Shown here one piece after another: positions 16,215 through 23,620 of a stretch of 28,077 bases of DNA (positions are counted from its first letter, which is position 1; the number at the start of each line of letters is the position of its first letter). The notes below the pieces were generated by a model, which was given only the letters and a program-made list of their open reading frames with translations, made no database searches and was not told the DNA's origin. The position numbers and the translations under genes were made by a program. Location: assembly GCA_034431315.1 (NCBI GenBank), contig DAOUDK010000144.1:1-28077 (forward strand), in the 5' to 3' direction. This stretch comes from JAUWOY01 sp034431315 (GTDB taxonomy: Bacteria > Chloroflexota > Anaerolineae > VGOG01).

Positions 16215-16835
16215 ATGCCACAACTTGAGGACATCGGGACAATCCTGTTAGCTATCGTCGCTTTCATCAGCGCTTTCACCGCAGCCTTATGGATGAGCCT
16301 GGTCATCTGGACCTTCCGCGATATGCGCTTGCGGTCGAGGGACATCTTCGCCCAGTTGCTGGCCTCTCTGGTGGTTTTGATCTTCGGCCCTTTGGGCTTG
16401 CTCATCTACCTCATCCTTCGTCCCCAGGAGACCCTGTCGGAGGCCTACGCCAGGACTCTGGAAGAAGAAGCCTTGTTGCAGGACATCACCGAGGAACAGC
16501 CGGTGTGCCCTGAGTGCAAGCACCGGATCAAGCCAGATTTCATCATCTGCCCCGCTTGCCACACCGAGCTGAGGAAAGCTTGCCCCCACTGCGGTCGGCT
16601 GTCACTAATACGATGGGAAATCTGCCCTTATTGTGCAGAACCTTATCCACTTCCACCTGAACCTGAGTTGGCCGAAGCCGAACTGGATCTCGAACTGGAA
16701 GCGGAGCCTGAGCTGGAAGCAGAGCCCGATGCGGGGGCAGAGTTCGATCTGGAAGCGTTGACCGATCTGGAAGTGGAATCCGAGGCAGAAATCGAACCGA
16801 CCGAATGGGGAGCCAGCACGTGGCCAATGAGTTGA
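16215..16835 (+). CDS. Membrane protein with double zinc ribbon and acidic tail
   Basis: The 206-residue product has two membrane helices near the N-terminus (about 8-33 and 45-68). A cytoplasmic double zinc ribbon follows with four paired-Cys knuckles: CPEC and CPAC, then CPHC and CPYC (about 98-145). A highly acidic Glu/Leu/Ala-rich tail (about 150-206) ends it. No enzyme motif is seen; such ribbons usually mediate protein or nucleic acid contacts. The ATG at 16215 is preferred because AAAGGAG (16198-16204) is 10 bases away; a TTG at 16209 is too close. It heads an operon, and its end overlaps the start of the pentapeptide gene. Confidence 0.82.
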   Translation: MPQLEDIGTILLAIVAFISAFTAALWMSLVIWTFRDMRLRSRDIFAQLLASLVVLIFGPLGLLIYLILRPQETLSEAYARTLEEEALLQDITEEQPVCPECKHRIKPDFIICPACHTELRKACPHCGRLSLIRWEICPYCAEPYPLPPEPELAEAELDLELEAEPELEAEPDAGAEFDLEALTDLEVESEAEIEPTEWGASTWPMS

Positions 16836-17401
16836 GAAAGCTATCGAGAGAGGAAGTACTGCAAATACTGAGAGATACGGCGGTGAGGGCTTTTGTGAAG
16901 GCCGACCTCAGGAACGCCGACTTGAGAGGCCTGTCGCTTCCCTACGCCAACTTAACGCGGGCTCTCCTGGGGAAGGCCGATCTTACGGAGGCTGATTTGG
17001 AGGGAGCTAACCTGGCTGGAGCTCACTTGGCTGGAGCTGTACTGGTAGAGGCTCGTCTGATGGGGGCCAACCTGGCGATGGCTAACCTGGAGGGGGCTGA
17101 CCTGACCACGGCTGACCTGACCGCAGCGAATCTGAGAGGGGCCGACTTGACGGAGGCCATTCTGGAAGGGGCGAATCTATCAGCAACTGACTTGGTGTGC
17201 GCTGACTTGATAAGAGCCAACCTGGTCGGTGCGGATCTATCGGGAGCCGATCTGTTGGGGGCAAATCTGAACAACGCCGATTTGGAAGGGGCCGACTTGA
17301 AAGGGGCCAATCTGGAGGAGGCCAACTTGGAAGGGGCTAACCTGAGGGGAACCGCCATGCCCGATGGCTTTGAAGCCCCTGATTGCGATAAAGGAGGATG
17401 A
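16820..17401 (+). CDS. Pentapeptide-repeat protein
   Basis: From about residue 27 to 185 the protein is an almost unbroken run of pentapeptides of the form A(D/N)LxX (such as GADLTTADLTAANLRGADL), which fold as a right-handed quadrilateral beta-helix. A short helical N-terminal segment precedes it. The family includes DNA-mimic gyrase protectors and many proteins of unknown role, so no function is assigned. The GTG at 16820 is chosen since GGGGAG lies 7 bases upstream; an ATG at 16805 is possible but has a poor site. It overlaps the zinc-ribbon gene by 16 bp and ends 1 bp before the rhomboid start. Confidence 0.88.
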   Translation: MANELRKLSREEVLQILRDTAVRAFVKADLRNADLRGLSLPYANLTRALLGKADLTEADLEGANLAGAHLAGAVLVEARLMGANLAMANLEGADLTTADLTAANLRGADLTEAILEGANLSATDLVCADLIRANLVGADLSGADLLGANLNNADLEGADLKGANLEEANLEGANLRGTAMPDGFEAPDCDKGG

Positions 17402-17402
17402 T

Positions 17403-18083
17403 GTGCTACCACTGCGTGATTTCATACCCACCCGCCGCTTCCCTGTTCTTACGGTCAGCATCATCGTTGTTAACATAATAGCCTTCGCCTACGAGTTGCT
17501 GGCTGAGGCAGGCGGGACACTGGATCAGACCTTCTACACCATGGGCGTGGTGCCTTTCGAGGTGACTCACGATTTCGGTCCGGCGGTCGCTCTCAGCTTC
17601 CTGACTTCCATGTTTCTCCACGGGGGATTCATGCACATCGCTGGCAACATGCTCTACCTGTGGATCTTTGGCAACAATGTCGAGGACAGCATGGGACGGG
17701 GGCGTTTCCTGGTTTTCTATTTGCTGACCGGGTCAGTAGCCAGTGTCGCCCAGGTGTTAGCCAGTCCCAGCTCCCCTGTGCCTACCATTGGAGCCAGCGG
17801 GGCCATAGCTGGCGTCTTGGGAGCCTACATCGTCCTATTCCCCAATGCTCGAGTCCAAACGCTGATCTTCCTGGGTTACTTCGTGCGTGCAACCCAACTA
17901 CCAGCGCTATTGGTGCTGGGGTTCTGGTTCGTGCTGCAACTGTTCAACGGTTTGTTGGCCTTCGGCATGACGCAGATGGGCGGCGTAGCCTGGTTTGCCC
18001 ACATCGGCGGCTTCGTGGCGGGATTGTTGCTGGTGCGCTTGTTTACGCTGGGGCGTCGCCAAAGCCGCTGGGAAGAGTGGTAA
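17403..18083 (+). CDS. Rhomboid-family intramembrane serine protease
   Basis: This 226-residue rhomboid cleaves membrane-anchored proteins within the bilayer. It has six predicted membrane segments. The membrane-embedded catalytic dyad is visible as the Ser of GASGAIAGVLGAY and the His of AHIGGFVAG. The oxyanion/L1 region shows FLHGGFMHIAGNMLYLWIFG, typical of the family. The GTG start at 17403 follows AGGAGG by 5 bases and gives an N-terminus (VLPLRDFIPTRRFPVLT) like other bacterial rhomboids. Its substrate is unknown; the co-transcribed zinc-ribbon membrane protein and pentapeptide protein are possible functional partners by context only. Confidence 0.93.
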   Translation: MLPLRDFIPTRRFPVLTVSIIVVNIIAFAYELLAEAGGTLDQTFYTMGVVPFEVTHDFGPAVALSFLTSMFLHGGFMHIAGNMLYLWIFGNNVEDSMGRGRFLVFYLLTGSVASVAQVLASPSSPVPTIGASGAIAGVLGAYIVLFPNARVQTLIFLGYFVRATQLPALLVLGFWFVLQLFNGLLAFGMTQMGGVAWFAHIGGFVAGLLLVRLFTLGRRQSRWEEW

Positions 18084-18100
18084 TGGGCGACGAGTTCTGA

Positions 18101-18175
18101 GCAGAGCGGGCTCCCACGCCCGCGGACCGGCGGCCCTTCGGCTAGGCTCAGGACAAGCATGGGAGCCGCCTCTGC
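18101..18175. repeat. Dispersed palindromic repeat between the rhomboid and repeat-protein genes
   Basis: Arms 18101-18116 and 18160-18175 pair at 14 of 16 positions (GCAGAGCGGGCTCCCA type). The loop contains CCCTTCGGCTAGGCTCAGGA, resembling a short dispersed repeat I associate with several bacterial genomes. No gene is seen in it. Confidence 0.6.
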
Positions 18176-18202
18176 TACTCATAGAAACGAAAAGGAGGGA
18201 GC

Positions 18203-18739
18203 ATGACCGAGCAGGATGCTGCGCAGAGACAAACGGCCGAGGAACAGGAAGATATTGGCCGTCGGATCGAGGCGAAGATCCGGGGGGAAATCGGCAAGTT
18301 GGCCGGGGCCAAGCCGACTGACGACTGGGATGCTATCGGCCAGAAGATCGAGGACAAGATCAGGGTCGAGTTGGCTGCTTTGGCCGGAACTTGGCCTGAT
18401 CCCGATTGGAAGGAGATCGGGAAACGCCTGGAAGGCCGCACCAAAAGGGCCGTCGGCAGGTGGGCTGGCGCTGAACCCGACGACGACTGGGAAACCGTCG
18501 GCCGGAAAATGGAAGCCAAGGTCAGAGCCGAGGTCGCAAAGTCGCTAGATGTCGAGGGTGAAGCAGAAGCAGACTGGGAACAGATCGGCGAGCACATTGA
18601 GGCCAAGGTGAGGGCCGACCTCGGCCAGTGGGCTGGCGCGGAGCCCGATGACGACTGGGACACCGTCGGTCGGAAGATGGAGTCCAAGATCAAGGCCGCT
18701 TTGCGTGGCTGGCTGAGTGAGGAGCCAACTCAGGAGTAG
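18203..18739 (+). CDS. Uncharacterised protein of six DW-x(2)-IG helical repeats
   Basis: I do not recognise a family. The 178-residue, very charged protein consists of six repeats of about 27-30 residues: DDW-(D/E)-x-(I/V)-G-(R/Q)-K-(I/M)-E-x-K-(I/V)-R-x-(E/D)-(L/V), a link, then W-A-G-A-(E/K)-P. The pattern suggests amphipathic helices joined by Trp/Pro turns, perhaps coiled-coil forming. The first copy lacks the Trp (EEQEDIGRRIEAKIRGEIG) and the fourth link is altered (KSLDVEGEAEA). There is no signal peptide or membrane segment. AAGGAGG lies 4 bases before the ATG. It follows the rhomboid gene by 119 bp with a dispersed palindrome in between. Confidence 0.75.
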   Translation: MTEQDAAQRQTAEEQEDIGRRIEAKIRGEIGKLAGAKPTDDWDAIGQKIEDKIRVELAALAGTWPDPDWKEIGKRLEGRTKRAVGRWAGAEPDDDWETVGRKMEAKVRAEVAKSLDVEGEAEADWEQIGEHIEAKVRADLGQWAGAEPDDDWDTVGRKMESKIKAALRGWLSEEPTQE

Positions 18740-18753
18740 AGCTACCCGACCGT

Positions 18754-18838
18754 GTCATTGCGAGCCCCGCAGGGGCGAAGCAATCCCCTACGTTGCAAGC
18801 TGGAGATTGCTTCGTCGCCAAGGGCTCCTCGCAATGAC
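18754..18838. repeat. ATTGCGAG-type dispersed inverted repeat
   Basis: Outer arms GTCATTGCGAG (18754-18764) and CTCGCAATGAC (18828-18838) are perfect, and inner arms GCGAAGCAATC and GATTGCTTCG (18775-18785, 18805-18814) nearly so. This nested palindrome belongs to a repeat class widespread in bacterial intergenic DNA. It lies between the convergent repeat-protein gene and pstB1 and may act as a terminator. Confidence 0.7.
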
Positions 18839-18849
18839 GAAAGCCCCAG

Positions 18850-19611
18850 CTATCCGAAACGGCCGGTGATGTAGTCCTCAGTGCGCTTGTCGCGGGGGTT
18901 GGTGAAGATCTGCTGGCCCGTCCCGTGCTCAATCAGCTCTCCCATTAGGAAGAAAGCGGCCTGGTCTGCCACTCGGGCTGCTTGCTGGACGGAATGGGGC
19001 ACGATGACGATGGTGTAGTCCTTCTTGAGTTGCTGCAGCGATTCTTCGACCTTGGCCGTGGAGATGGGGTCTAGCCCAGAGGTGGGGGCGTCCAGGAGGA
19101 TGACTTCTGGCTCCAAAGCCAGAACGCGAGCGATGCATAGCCGCTGCTTCTGACCGCCGGAGAGGGCCGCGGCTGGCTCATCGAGGCGATCGCTAACTTC
19201 GTCCCACAGGGCCGCCTGACGCAGAGTTCGTTCCACGATTGCGTCCAGGCGGCCTTTGTCGTGCACACCGCTGAGCCGAGGGCCGTAGGTGATGTTACTC
19301 CGGACAGTGCCGGGCAGGGGGATGGGCAGGGCGAAGACCATCCCCACTCGACGCCGCAGGGCGACCACGTCCACTCCAGGGGCGTAGATGTCCTCTCCAT
19401 CCAGCAACACCTGGCCGTCAATCAGAACGCCATCTATTAGGTCATTGAGGCGATTGAGGGTCCGCAGGAAGGTCGAGCGCCCGCTGTGGGCCGGGCCGAA
19501 GATGACCAGAATCTCGTTGGCGTGGATAGATAGGGTGACGTCGTTGAGGGCACGGTGGCCATCGTAGTAGACGCTGAGATCGTTGATCTGGATTTTGGTG
19601 GATTTCATCAT
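18850..19611 (-). CDS. pstB: PstB paralogue with degenerate Walker A, Q-loop and Walker B (PstB1)
   Basis: This is a PstB-type ATPase subunit of the phosphate importer (253 residues, usual length; the end TEDYITGRFG is diagnostic). Key residues are changed. Walker A reads GPAHSGRST (Lys to Arg45), the Q-loop reads GMVFALPIPLP (Gln to Ala94), and Walker B reads VILLDAPTSGLDP (catalytic Glu to Ala175). The signature LSGGQ (150-154), the switch His206 (IVPHS) and the A-loop Tyr are kept. The frame is fully intact and conserved elsewhere, so it is not a pseudogene. It starts 6 bp after the pstA stop, likely coupled. PstB2 at 24876 has the opposite pattern. Alone it should not hydrolyse ATP efficiently; with PstB2 it could form one working site. 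Confidence 0.9.
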   Translation of the reverse strand: MMKSTKIQINDLSVYYDGHRALNDVTLSIHANEILVIFGPAHSGRSTFLRTLNRLNDLIDGVLIDGQVLLDGEDIYAPGVDVVALRRRVGMVFALPIPLPGTVRSNITYGPRLSGVHDKGRLDAIVERTLRQAALWDEVSDRLDEPAAALSGGQKQRLCIARVLALEPEVILLDAPTSGLDPISTAKVEESLQQLKKDYTIVIVPHSVQQAARVADQAAFFLMGELIEHGTGQQIFTNPRDKRTEDYITGRFG

Positions 19612-19617
19612 AAGAAA

Positions 19618-20463
19618 CTACCACTGCCTCTTCCGCCGGAAGTAGCTGCGGATGATGGTGGCTACCACGTTCATGGAAAGCACCAGCACCAGCAACACCA
19701 GTGCCGTGCCGTATTGAATCCTCACTGGCATCCCCGGCACCTGGGTGGAGATGACATAAAGGTGGTAGGGGAGGGCCATGGTCTGGTCGAAGATGGAACG
19801 GGGCAGGCGGGGCAGGTAGAAGGCGGCTACGGTGAACAGGATGGGGGCCGTCTCGCCCGCTGCCCGCTCCAGGCCCAGGATGACGCCGGTGATGATGCCC
19901 GGCAGCGATTGGGGGAGCACTACCTCCCGCACCGTTTGCCACTTGGTGCCGCCCAGCGAGATGCTGACCACCCGGAACGACTGGGGCACAGCCAAGATGG
20001 CCTCCTCGGCGGTGCTGATCACCACTGGCAGGGTCATCAGCCCCAGGGTGAGAGAGCCGGCCACGATGGAGGTGCCGAACTCCAGGAAGAGCACGAACAT
20101 CCCCAGCCCGAAGAGGCCGTAGACCACCGAGGGGACGCCGGCCAGGTTGATGATGGCCAGGCGGATGGCGCGGGTTAGCCAGTTATCGCGGGCGTATTCG
20201 GCCAGGTAGATGGCCGCTCCCACGCCCAGTGGGATGGCGACGATGGCGGTGCCAAACGTCAGCAACACCGTGCCGATGACCGCTGGCAATATCCCGCCCT
20301 CGCGCATCCCACCGCGAGGGAAGCCGCTGATGAACTCCCAACTGATGGCCCCTATCCCCTGGACGATGATGTAGACCACGACCAGGACGATAGGAAGGAC
20401 GACGATGATGGCCAGGATAGTCAATGTGGCGAAAGCGATCTTTTGTGTGGTTTGACGTGACAT
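19618..20463 (-). CDS. pstA: Phosphate ABC transporter permease PstA
   Basis: PstA is one of the two membrane subunits of the high-affinity phosphate importer. The 281-residue product has six predicted membrane helices and the PstA hallmarks ISWEFISGFPRGGMREGGILPAVIGT-type start region, YLAEYARDN, LAGVPSVVYGLFGLGMF, and the EAA loop VSISLGGTKWQTVREVVLPQSLPGIITG, then ERAAGETAPILFT. The ATG follows GAGAGG by 8 bases. It is followed by pstB1 after 6 bp. Its upstream neighbour should be pstC, but a vapBC module on the opposite strand has been placed between the two, so pstA needs its own promoter or read-through past the module. Confidence 0.96.
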   Translation of the reverse strand: MSRQTTQKIAFATLTILAIIVVLPIVLVVVYIIVQGIGAISWEFISGFPRGGMREGGILPAVIGTVLLTFGTAIVAIPLGVGAAIYLAEYARDNWLTRAIRLAIINLAGVPSVVYGLFGLGMFVLFLEFGTSIVAGSLTLGLMTLPVVISTAEEAILAVPQSFRVVSISLGGTKWQTVREVVLPQSLPGIITGVILGLERAAGETAPILFTVAAFYLPRLPRSIFDQTMALPYHLYVISTQVPGMPVRIQYGTALVLLVLVLSMNVVATIIRSYFRRKRQW

Positions 20464-20490
20464 TTGAAGCCTCTCTGTTCAACGGTGAAT

Positions 20491-20519
20491 TTGTGCATTA
20501 GGGTACATTGATGTATAAT
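20491..20519 (+). promoter_or_regulatory. Promoter and palindromic operator of vapBC module 2
   Basis: TTGTGC (20491-20496) and TATAAT (20514-20519) with TG before the -10 box are spaced by 17 bases. The inverted repeat TACAT-TG-ATGTA (20504-20515) runs into the -10 box, the same arrangement as in module 1. Confidence 0.8.
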
Positions 20520-20551
20520 ATAACCACATCACTTGTTTGGGAGGTATGATC

Positions 20552-20809
20552 GTGGGAGCTTTAGCCAAGAAGCCGATTCAAATCTATCTTGAGCCTGCGC
20601 AGGATAGGTCCCTACGGGCATTGTCGCAGAGAGAGGGCATCTCCCTCGCTGCACTCATCCGTCGCACCATTGACCACTACCTGGCGGAATTGCCCGTGGA
20701 GGAGGATCCCGCCTTGCAGGTGGTTGGGTTGGGCCGCTCTGGCCGAGAGGATATGGCCTCGAAGCACGATGATTACCTCGCTGCCCTTACCAGAGAGGAG
20801 GCCCTCTGA
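20552..20809 (+). CDS. vapB: VapB-like ribbon-helix-helix antitoxin (module 2)
   Basis: This 85-residue antitoxin of a PIN toxin pair has a ribbon-helix-helix N-terminus (KKPIQIYLEPAQDRSLRALS, then AALIRRTIDHYLAEL) and a C-terminal toxin-binding region ending KHDDYLAALTREEAL. The GTG at 20552 is chosen because GGGAGGT ends 7 bases upstream; the ATG at 20546 abuts that site and a TTG at 20537 precedes it. With this start the length equals module 1 exactly. The stop overlaps the toxin ATG by one base (TGATG). It sits on the plus strand inside the minus-strand pst gene set. Confidence 0.83.
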   Translation: MGALAKKPIQIYLEPAQDRSLRALSQREGISLAALIRRTIDHYLAELPVEEDPALQVVGLGRSGREDMASKHDDYLAALTREEAL

Positions 20810-21222
20810 TGGCCAGGGAGCTATTCGTGGACACTGGGGCCTGGGTAGCCCTGGCTGACCAGGACGACAAGTACCACGAGAGGGCGGCCAGGGAGTACCC
20901 CGATCTGCTAAAACGTCATCGCCGACTCGTCACTACAAACTTGGTCGTAGCCGAGGTGTACATCATCCTGCGCAAAGCCTTGGGTCATGCTGCCGCCATC
21001 ACTTTCCTGGAGAGCGTTAGAAGCAGTCCTCGAATCGAGAAGGTCCAATCCACGGAGGAGTTAGAGATAGAGGCCGAAGATATCCTCCGCCGCTACAGCG
21101 ATCAGGACTTCAGCTACACCGACGCAGTAAGCTTTGCCCTCATGCGCCAAAGGAGCATTGACACCGCCTTTGCCTTCGATAAGCATTTCTTGATCGCTGG
21201 CTTCTCGATGGTGCCTGCTTAA
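20809..21222 (+). CDS. vapC: VapC-like PIN-domain ribonuclease toxin (module 2)
   Basis: The 137-residue PIN-domain protein has acidic residues D8 (FVDTGAW), E49 (VVAEVY), D105 (SYTDAVS) and D124 (AFDKHF) matching the metal site. It is a clear paralogue of the module 1 toxin: same length and shared blocks around DTGAW, DFS(F/Y)TD, SFA(I/L)MRQ and AFD. No RNA target can be inferred. Its end is 20 bp from the convergent pstC stop. Confidence 0.9.
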   Translation: MARELFVDTGAWVALADQDDKYHERAAREYPDLLKRHRRLVTTNLVVAEVYIILRKALGHAAAITFLESVRSSPRIEKVQSTEELEIEAEDILRRYSDQDFSYTDAVSFALMRQRSIDTAFAFDKHFLIAGFSMVPA

Positions 21223-21241
21223 ATCTCCCTCCCTTCTCCCT

Positions 21242-22162
21242 TCACCCCATTAACCTCCCGCCTCGCCTCGGACCTCCACGGATAATCACTATCGAAGCTA
21301 TGGCGTTTACGATGAAGGTTATCAGGAACAGGATGATGCCCACAGCGAACAGAACGTGATAATGGGTGCTGCCCTGCGCCACCTCGCCCATCTCAGCGGC
21401 GATGGTGGCGGTCATGGTGCGCACTGGCTTGAAGTAGGCGTCGAGTCCCAGCGGCAAGCGTGCTGCGTTGCCTGTGACCATCATCACGGTCATGGTTTCC
21501 CCAATCGCCCGCCCGATGCCCAGCATGACGGCGATGAGGATTCCTGACCGCGCGGCGGGGATCACCACTCGCCAAATGGTCTGCCAGTGGGTGGCCCCTA
21601 GAGCCAGGGCCGCGTCGCGATAGTCCTTGGGAACGGCGTCAATGGCGTCCTCGGCCACGCTGATGATGGTGGGCAGGGCCATGTAGGCCAGCATCAGCGA
21701 GCCGGTGAAGGCGGTGAGCCCGGTGGGTGCGCCGAGACGCTCTCGCACCAGGGGGACAATAGCGAGCATGCCCAGGAATCCCAGCACCACCGAAGGAATG
21801 CCGGCCAGTATTTCGATCACCGGCTTGAGGATTTCGCGGGCCCAATCGGGAGCGATCTCGCCGATGAATATCGCCGTGGCTAGGCCCAGAGGCACGGAGA
21901 TGACCACCGCTCCCACCGTGATCACCAGGGAGCCCAGGATCAGGGGCAGCATGCCGTAGATATCGAAGGCGGGGTACCAACGCTTGCCAAAGAGCTCGCT
22001 CAGCGGGACGCGGGTGAAGGCCGGGGCTCCCTCGCGGATGAGGAAGAAGAAGATGAGGACCACGAAGACGATGGCTGAGATGCCCGCCGTCCGGATCAGG
22101 CTTTCGATGGCGAATTCGACGAGGTTGGGCTTCTTATTCTCTTTGCCGGTTTCAGTGGTCAT
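21242..22162 (-). CDS. pstC: Phosphate ABC transporter permease PstC
   Basis: PstC is the second membrane subunit of the phosphate importer. The 306-residue product has six main membrane segments and the family features FGKRWYPAFDIYGMLPLILG, AIFIGEIAP, ILAGIPSVVLGFLGM, and the EAA loop ALALGATHWQTIWRVVIPAARSGI followed by GIGRAIGETMTVMMVTGN. The ATG at 22162 is preferred over one at 22198 since GGGGAG lies 5 bases before it and the upstream codons come from the neighbouring repeat region. The promoter is not evident: the sequence just upstream is a decayed GxxExxY gene end and palindromic repeats. Confidence 0.95.
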   Translation of the reverse strand: MTTETGKENKKPNLVEFAIESLIRTAGISAIVFVVLIFFFLIREGAPAFTRVPLSELFGKRWYPAFDIYGMLPLILGSLVITVGAVVISVPLGLATAIFIGEIAPDWAREILKPVIEILAGIPSVVLGFLGMLAIVPLVRERLGAPTGLTAFTGSLMLAYMALPTIISVAEDAIDAVPKDYRDAALALGATHWQTIWRVVIPAARSGILIAVMLGIGRAIGETMTVMMVTGNAARLPLGLDAYFKPVRTMTATIAAEMGEVAQGSTHYHVLFAVGIILFLITFIVNAIASIVIIRGGPRRGGRLMG

Positions 22163-22170
22163 TTTGCTCC

Positions 22171-22210
22171 CCGCTTGCCGTTCTGGTTCACCAGGCACTT
22201 CACTTCAATC
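22171..22210 (-). pseudogene. Remnant of the 3' end of a second GxxExxY gene
   Basis: Forty bases here match 22485-22524, the 3' end of the GxxExxY gene, at about 32 of 40 positions. Translated, EIEVKCLVN corresponds to KKVEVKRLVN, but the stop is lost. The rest of the copy is replaced by palindromic repeats, so this appears to be what is left of a former neighbouring array-gene unit. Confidence 0.65.
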
Positions 22211-22213
22211 TCA

Positions 22214-22475
22214 GGTTTAGGAACACGGAAGCACGGAGAGTATGGAAGCACGGAAGTTCCGTGACTCCGTGATTCAGGCCTTAACACGGAGAGTGTGGGA
22301 ACACGGAAGCACGGAGGGCATGGAAACACGGAAGTTCCGTGTTTTCGTGTTCTTCTGTGATTCCGTGATCCAAACCTTAGCACGTAGAGCGCGGGAACAC
22401 GGAAGCACGGAGGGCATGGAATCACGGAAGTTCCGTGTCTCCGTACCTTCCGTGATTCCGTGTTCCAGGATTCCA
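22214..22475. repeat. Palindromic repeat array 1 (three units) beside the GxxExxY gene
   Basis: Units begin GGAACACGGAAGCACGGAG at 22220, 22298 and 22394 (steps of 78 and 96). Each unit has a centre CACGGAAGTTCCGTG and a pyrimidine-rich second half that pairs with the first, making long imperfect hairpins. The array begins TTTAGGAACACGG like array 2. Confidence 0.85.
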
Positions 22476-22496
22476 TTTCTCTCTCCGCTCGCCGTT

Positions 22497-22889
22497 TTAA
22501 TTCACCAGGCGCTTCACCTCGACCTTTTTGCGACCAAAGTTGATCAATAAGGCGACCTTGTAGCCGCTTGCCTTCAAATAAGCCAGGGTTTGCATGTAGT
22601 CCTCCGGATCGAACTCGTGTTTGGCTTTGATCTCCACTATGCAGTCGCCGACCACGAAATCAACTCTTCTGGTGGTGATTTTGTGGCCTTTGTAGTAGAT
22701 GGGGATGTGGACTTCGCGGCTGAAATCGAGGCCGTGGGCCGGGAACTCGTAGACCAGGGCGCGCTGGTAGTCCACCTCCTTCAATCCAGGCCCCAGAACC
22801 TTGTGCACCTCGATGCAAGCTCCGATGATCTTGCTGGTTAGTTCCCCAAAGTCATAGCCTTTGTGGGAGTGGGTGTAGTCTGTTGTCAT
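22497..22889 (-). CDS. GxxExxY-family protein, PD-(D/E)XK nuclease-like
   Basis: This 130-residue protein carries the family motif G35-L-K-E38-V-D-Y41. A nuclease-like core follows, with D77 (RRVDFVV) and E86-I-K88 (IVEIKAK), then helical HEFDPEDYMQTLAYLKASGYKVALLINFG. Members of this family are small, widespread and of unproven function; the fold suggests DNA or RNA cleavage. It lies between two palindromic arrays, and a decayed second copy of its 3' end sits beyond array 1, so it probably spreads together with the repeats. It splits the pst gene order between the nitroreductase gene and pstC. The ribosome binding site before 22889 (AAGGAGG) is good. Confidence 0.88.
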   Translation of the reverse strand: MTTDYTHSHKGYDFGELTSKIIGACIEVHKVLGPGLKEVDYQRALVYEFPAHGLDFSREVHIPIYYKGHKITTRRVDFVVGDCIVEIKAKHEFDPEDYMQTLAYLKASGYKVALLINFGRKKVEVKRLVN

Positions 22890-22913
22890 TTTGTTGCCTC
22901 CTTGGCAGGTTAT

Positions 22914-23096
22914 TATTTAGGAACACGGAAGCACGGAGAGCATGGAAGCACGGAAAGTTCCGTGTCTCCGTGTCTTCCATGACTCCGTGATCCAAACCTT
23001 AGCACGGAGAGTGTGGGAACACGGAAGCACGGAGAACACGTAAGCACGGAAAGTTCCGTGTTTCCGCACCTTCCGTGTTTCCGTGTTCCTCCGTGT
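22914..23096. repeat. Palindromic repeat array 2 (two units)
   Basis: Units begin GGAACACGGAAGCACGGAG at 22920 and 23016 (96-bp step), with centres CACGGAAAGTTCCGTG. The array runs up to the nitroreductase stop codon. It shares its boundary (ATTTAGGAACACGG) with array 1. Confidence 0.85.
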
Positions 23097-23605
23097 TACC
23101 ACCTCTCGTAATGCACCTTGCTCTCTTTATACTGAGTTCGGGCCGACTTGCTCTCGGCTGGATGGCCGACGGGCACCAGGCAGAGGACGCGGATTTCGTC
23201 CGGAATGGCCAGCACGCGACGCACGTGGGCTTCTCGGTCGGCGCCAGGATAGATGCCCACCCAGACAGCCCCCAGATCCAGGGCCGTGACCGCCAGGAGC
23301 AAGTTCTGCGTGGCTGCGCTGGCGTCTGCGAGCCAGTGGTGGGAGGCGCGCTCGTTGCCGCATACCACGAACACTACCGCAGCGTCGGTGGCCATGTAGC
23401 TCCAGGTGTGGGTCTGGGCCAGTTGCCTCTTGAGGTCGGGGTCCCTGACGACCACGAATTCCCAGGACTGAATGTTGCTACCCGAGGGGGCAGCCATGGC
23501 TGCCTCCAGGAGCTGCCGTATCTGCTCGTCCGTCACCGCCTCATCGGTGTACTTGCGAATGCTGCGGCGTTTCTTGATCATGTCCAACATGTCGGTCTCG
23601 TTCAT
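23096..23605 (-). CDS. Nitroreductase-family FMN protein
   Basis: This 169-residue protein has the nitroreductase fold. KKRRSIRKYTDEAV near residue 11-24 supplies phosphate-contacting Arg/Ser residues, AAPSGSNIQSWEFVVV near 38-53 lines the FMN site, and DASAATQNLLLAVTALDLGAVWVG follows at 93-116. Members are usually homodimers that reduce nitro-aromatics, quinones or flavins using NAD(P)H; the substrate here is unknown. GGAGGAGAG lies 7 bases before the ATG. Removing the MITE-like element upstream would put its start about 30 bp after the pstS stop, so it was probably part of the pstS transcript. Its stop abuts palindromic array 2. Confidence 0.9.
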   Translation of the reverse strand: MNETDMLDMIKKRRSIRKYTDEAVTDEQIRQLLEAAMAAPSGSNIQSWEFVVVRDPDLKRQLAQTHTWSYMATDAAVVFVVCGNERASHHWLADASAATQNLLLAVTALDLGAVWVGIYPGADREAHVRRVLAIPDEIRVLCLVPVGHPAESKSARTQYKESKVHYERW

Positions 23606-23620
23606 TATCTCTCCTCCTGT

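Noticed and set aside
18850..19611. PstB1 as a decaying pseudogene
   Set aside because: The frame is intact over full length. Only catalytic positions are changed while the signature, D-loop, His switch and C-terminus are kept, and the changes complement those in PstB2.
22214..23096. CRISPR array
   Set aside because: The repeats are long, palindromic throughout and unequal in spacing, with no unique spacers and no cas genes.
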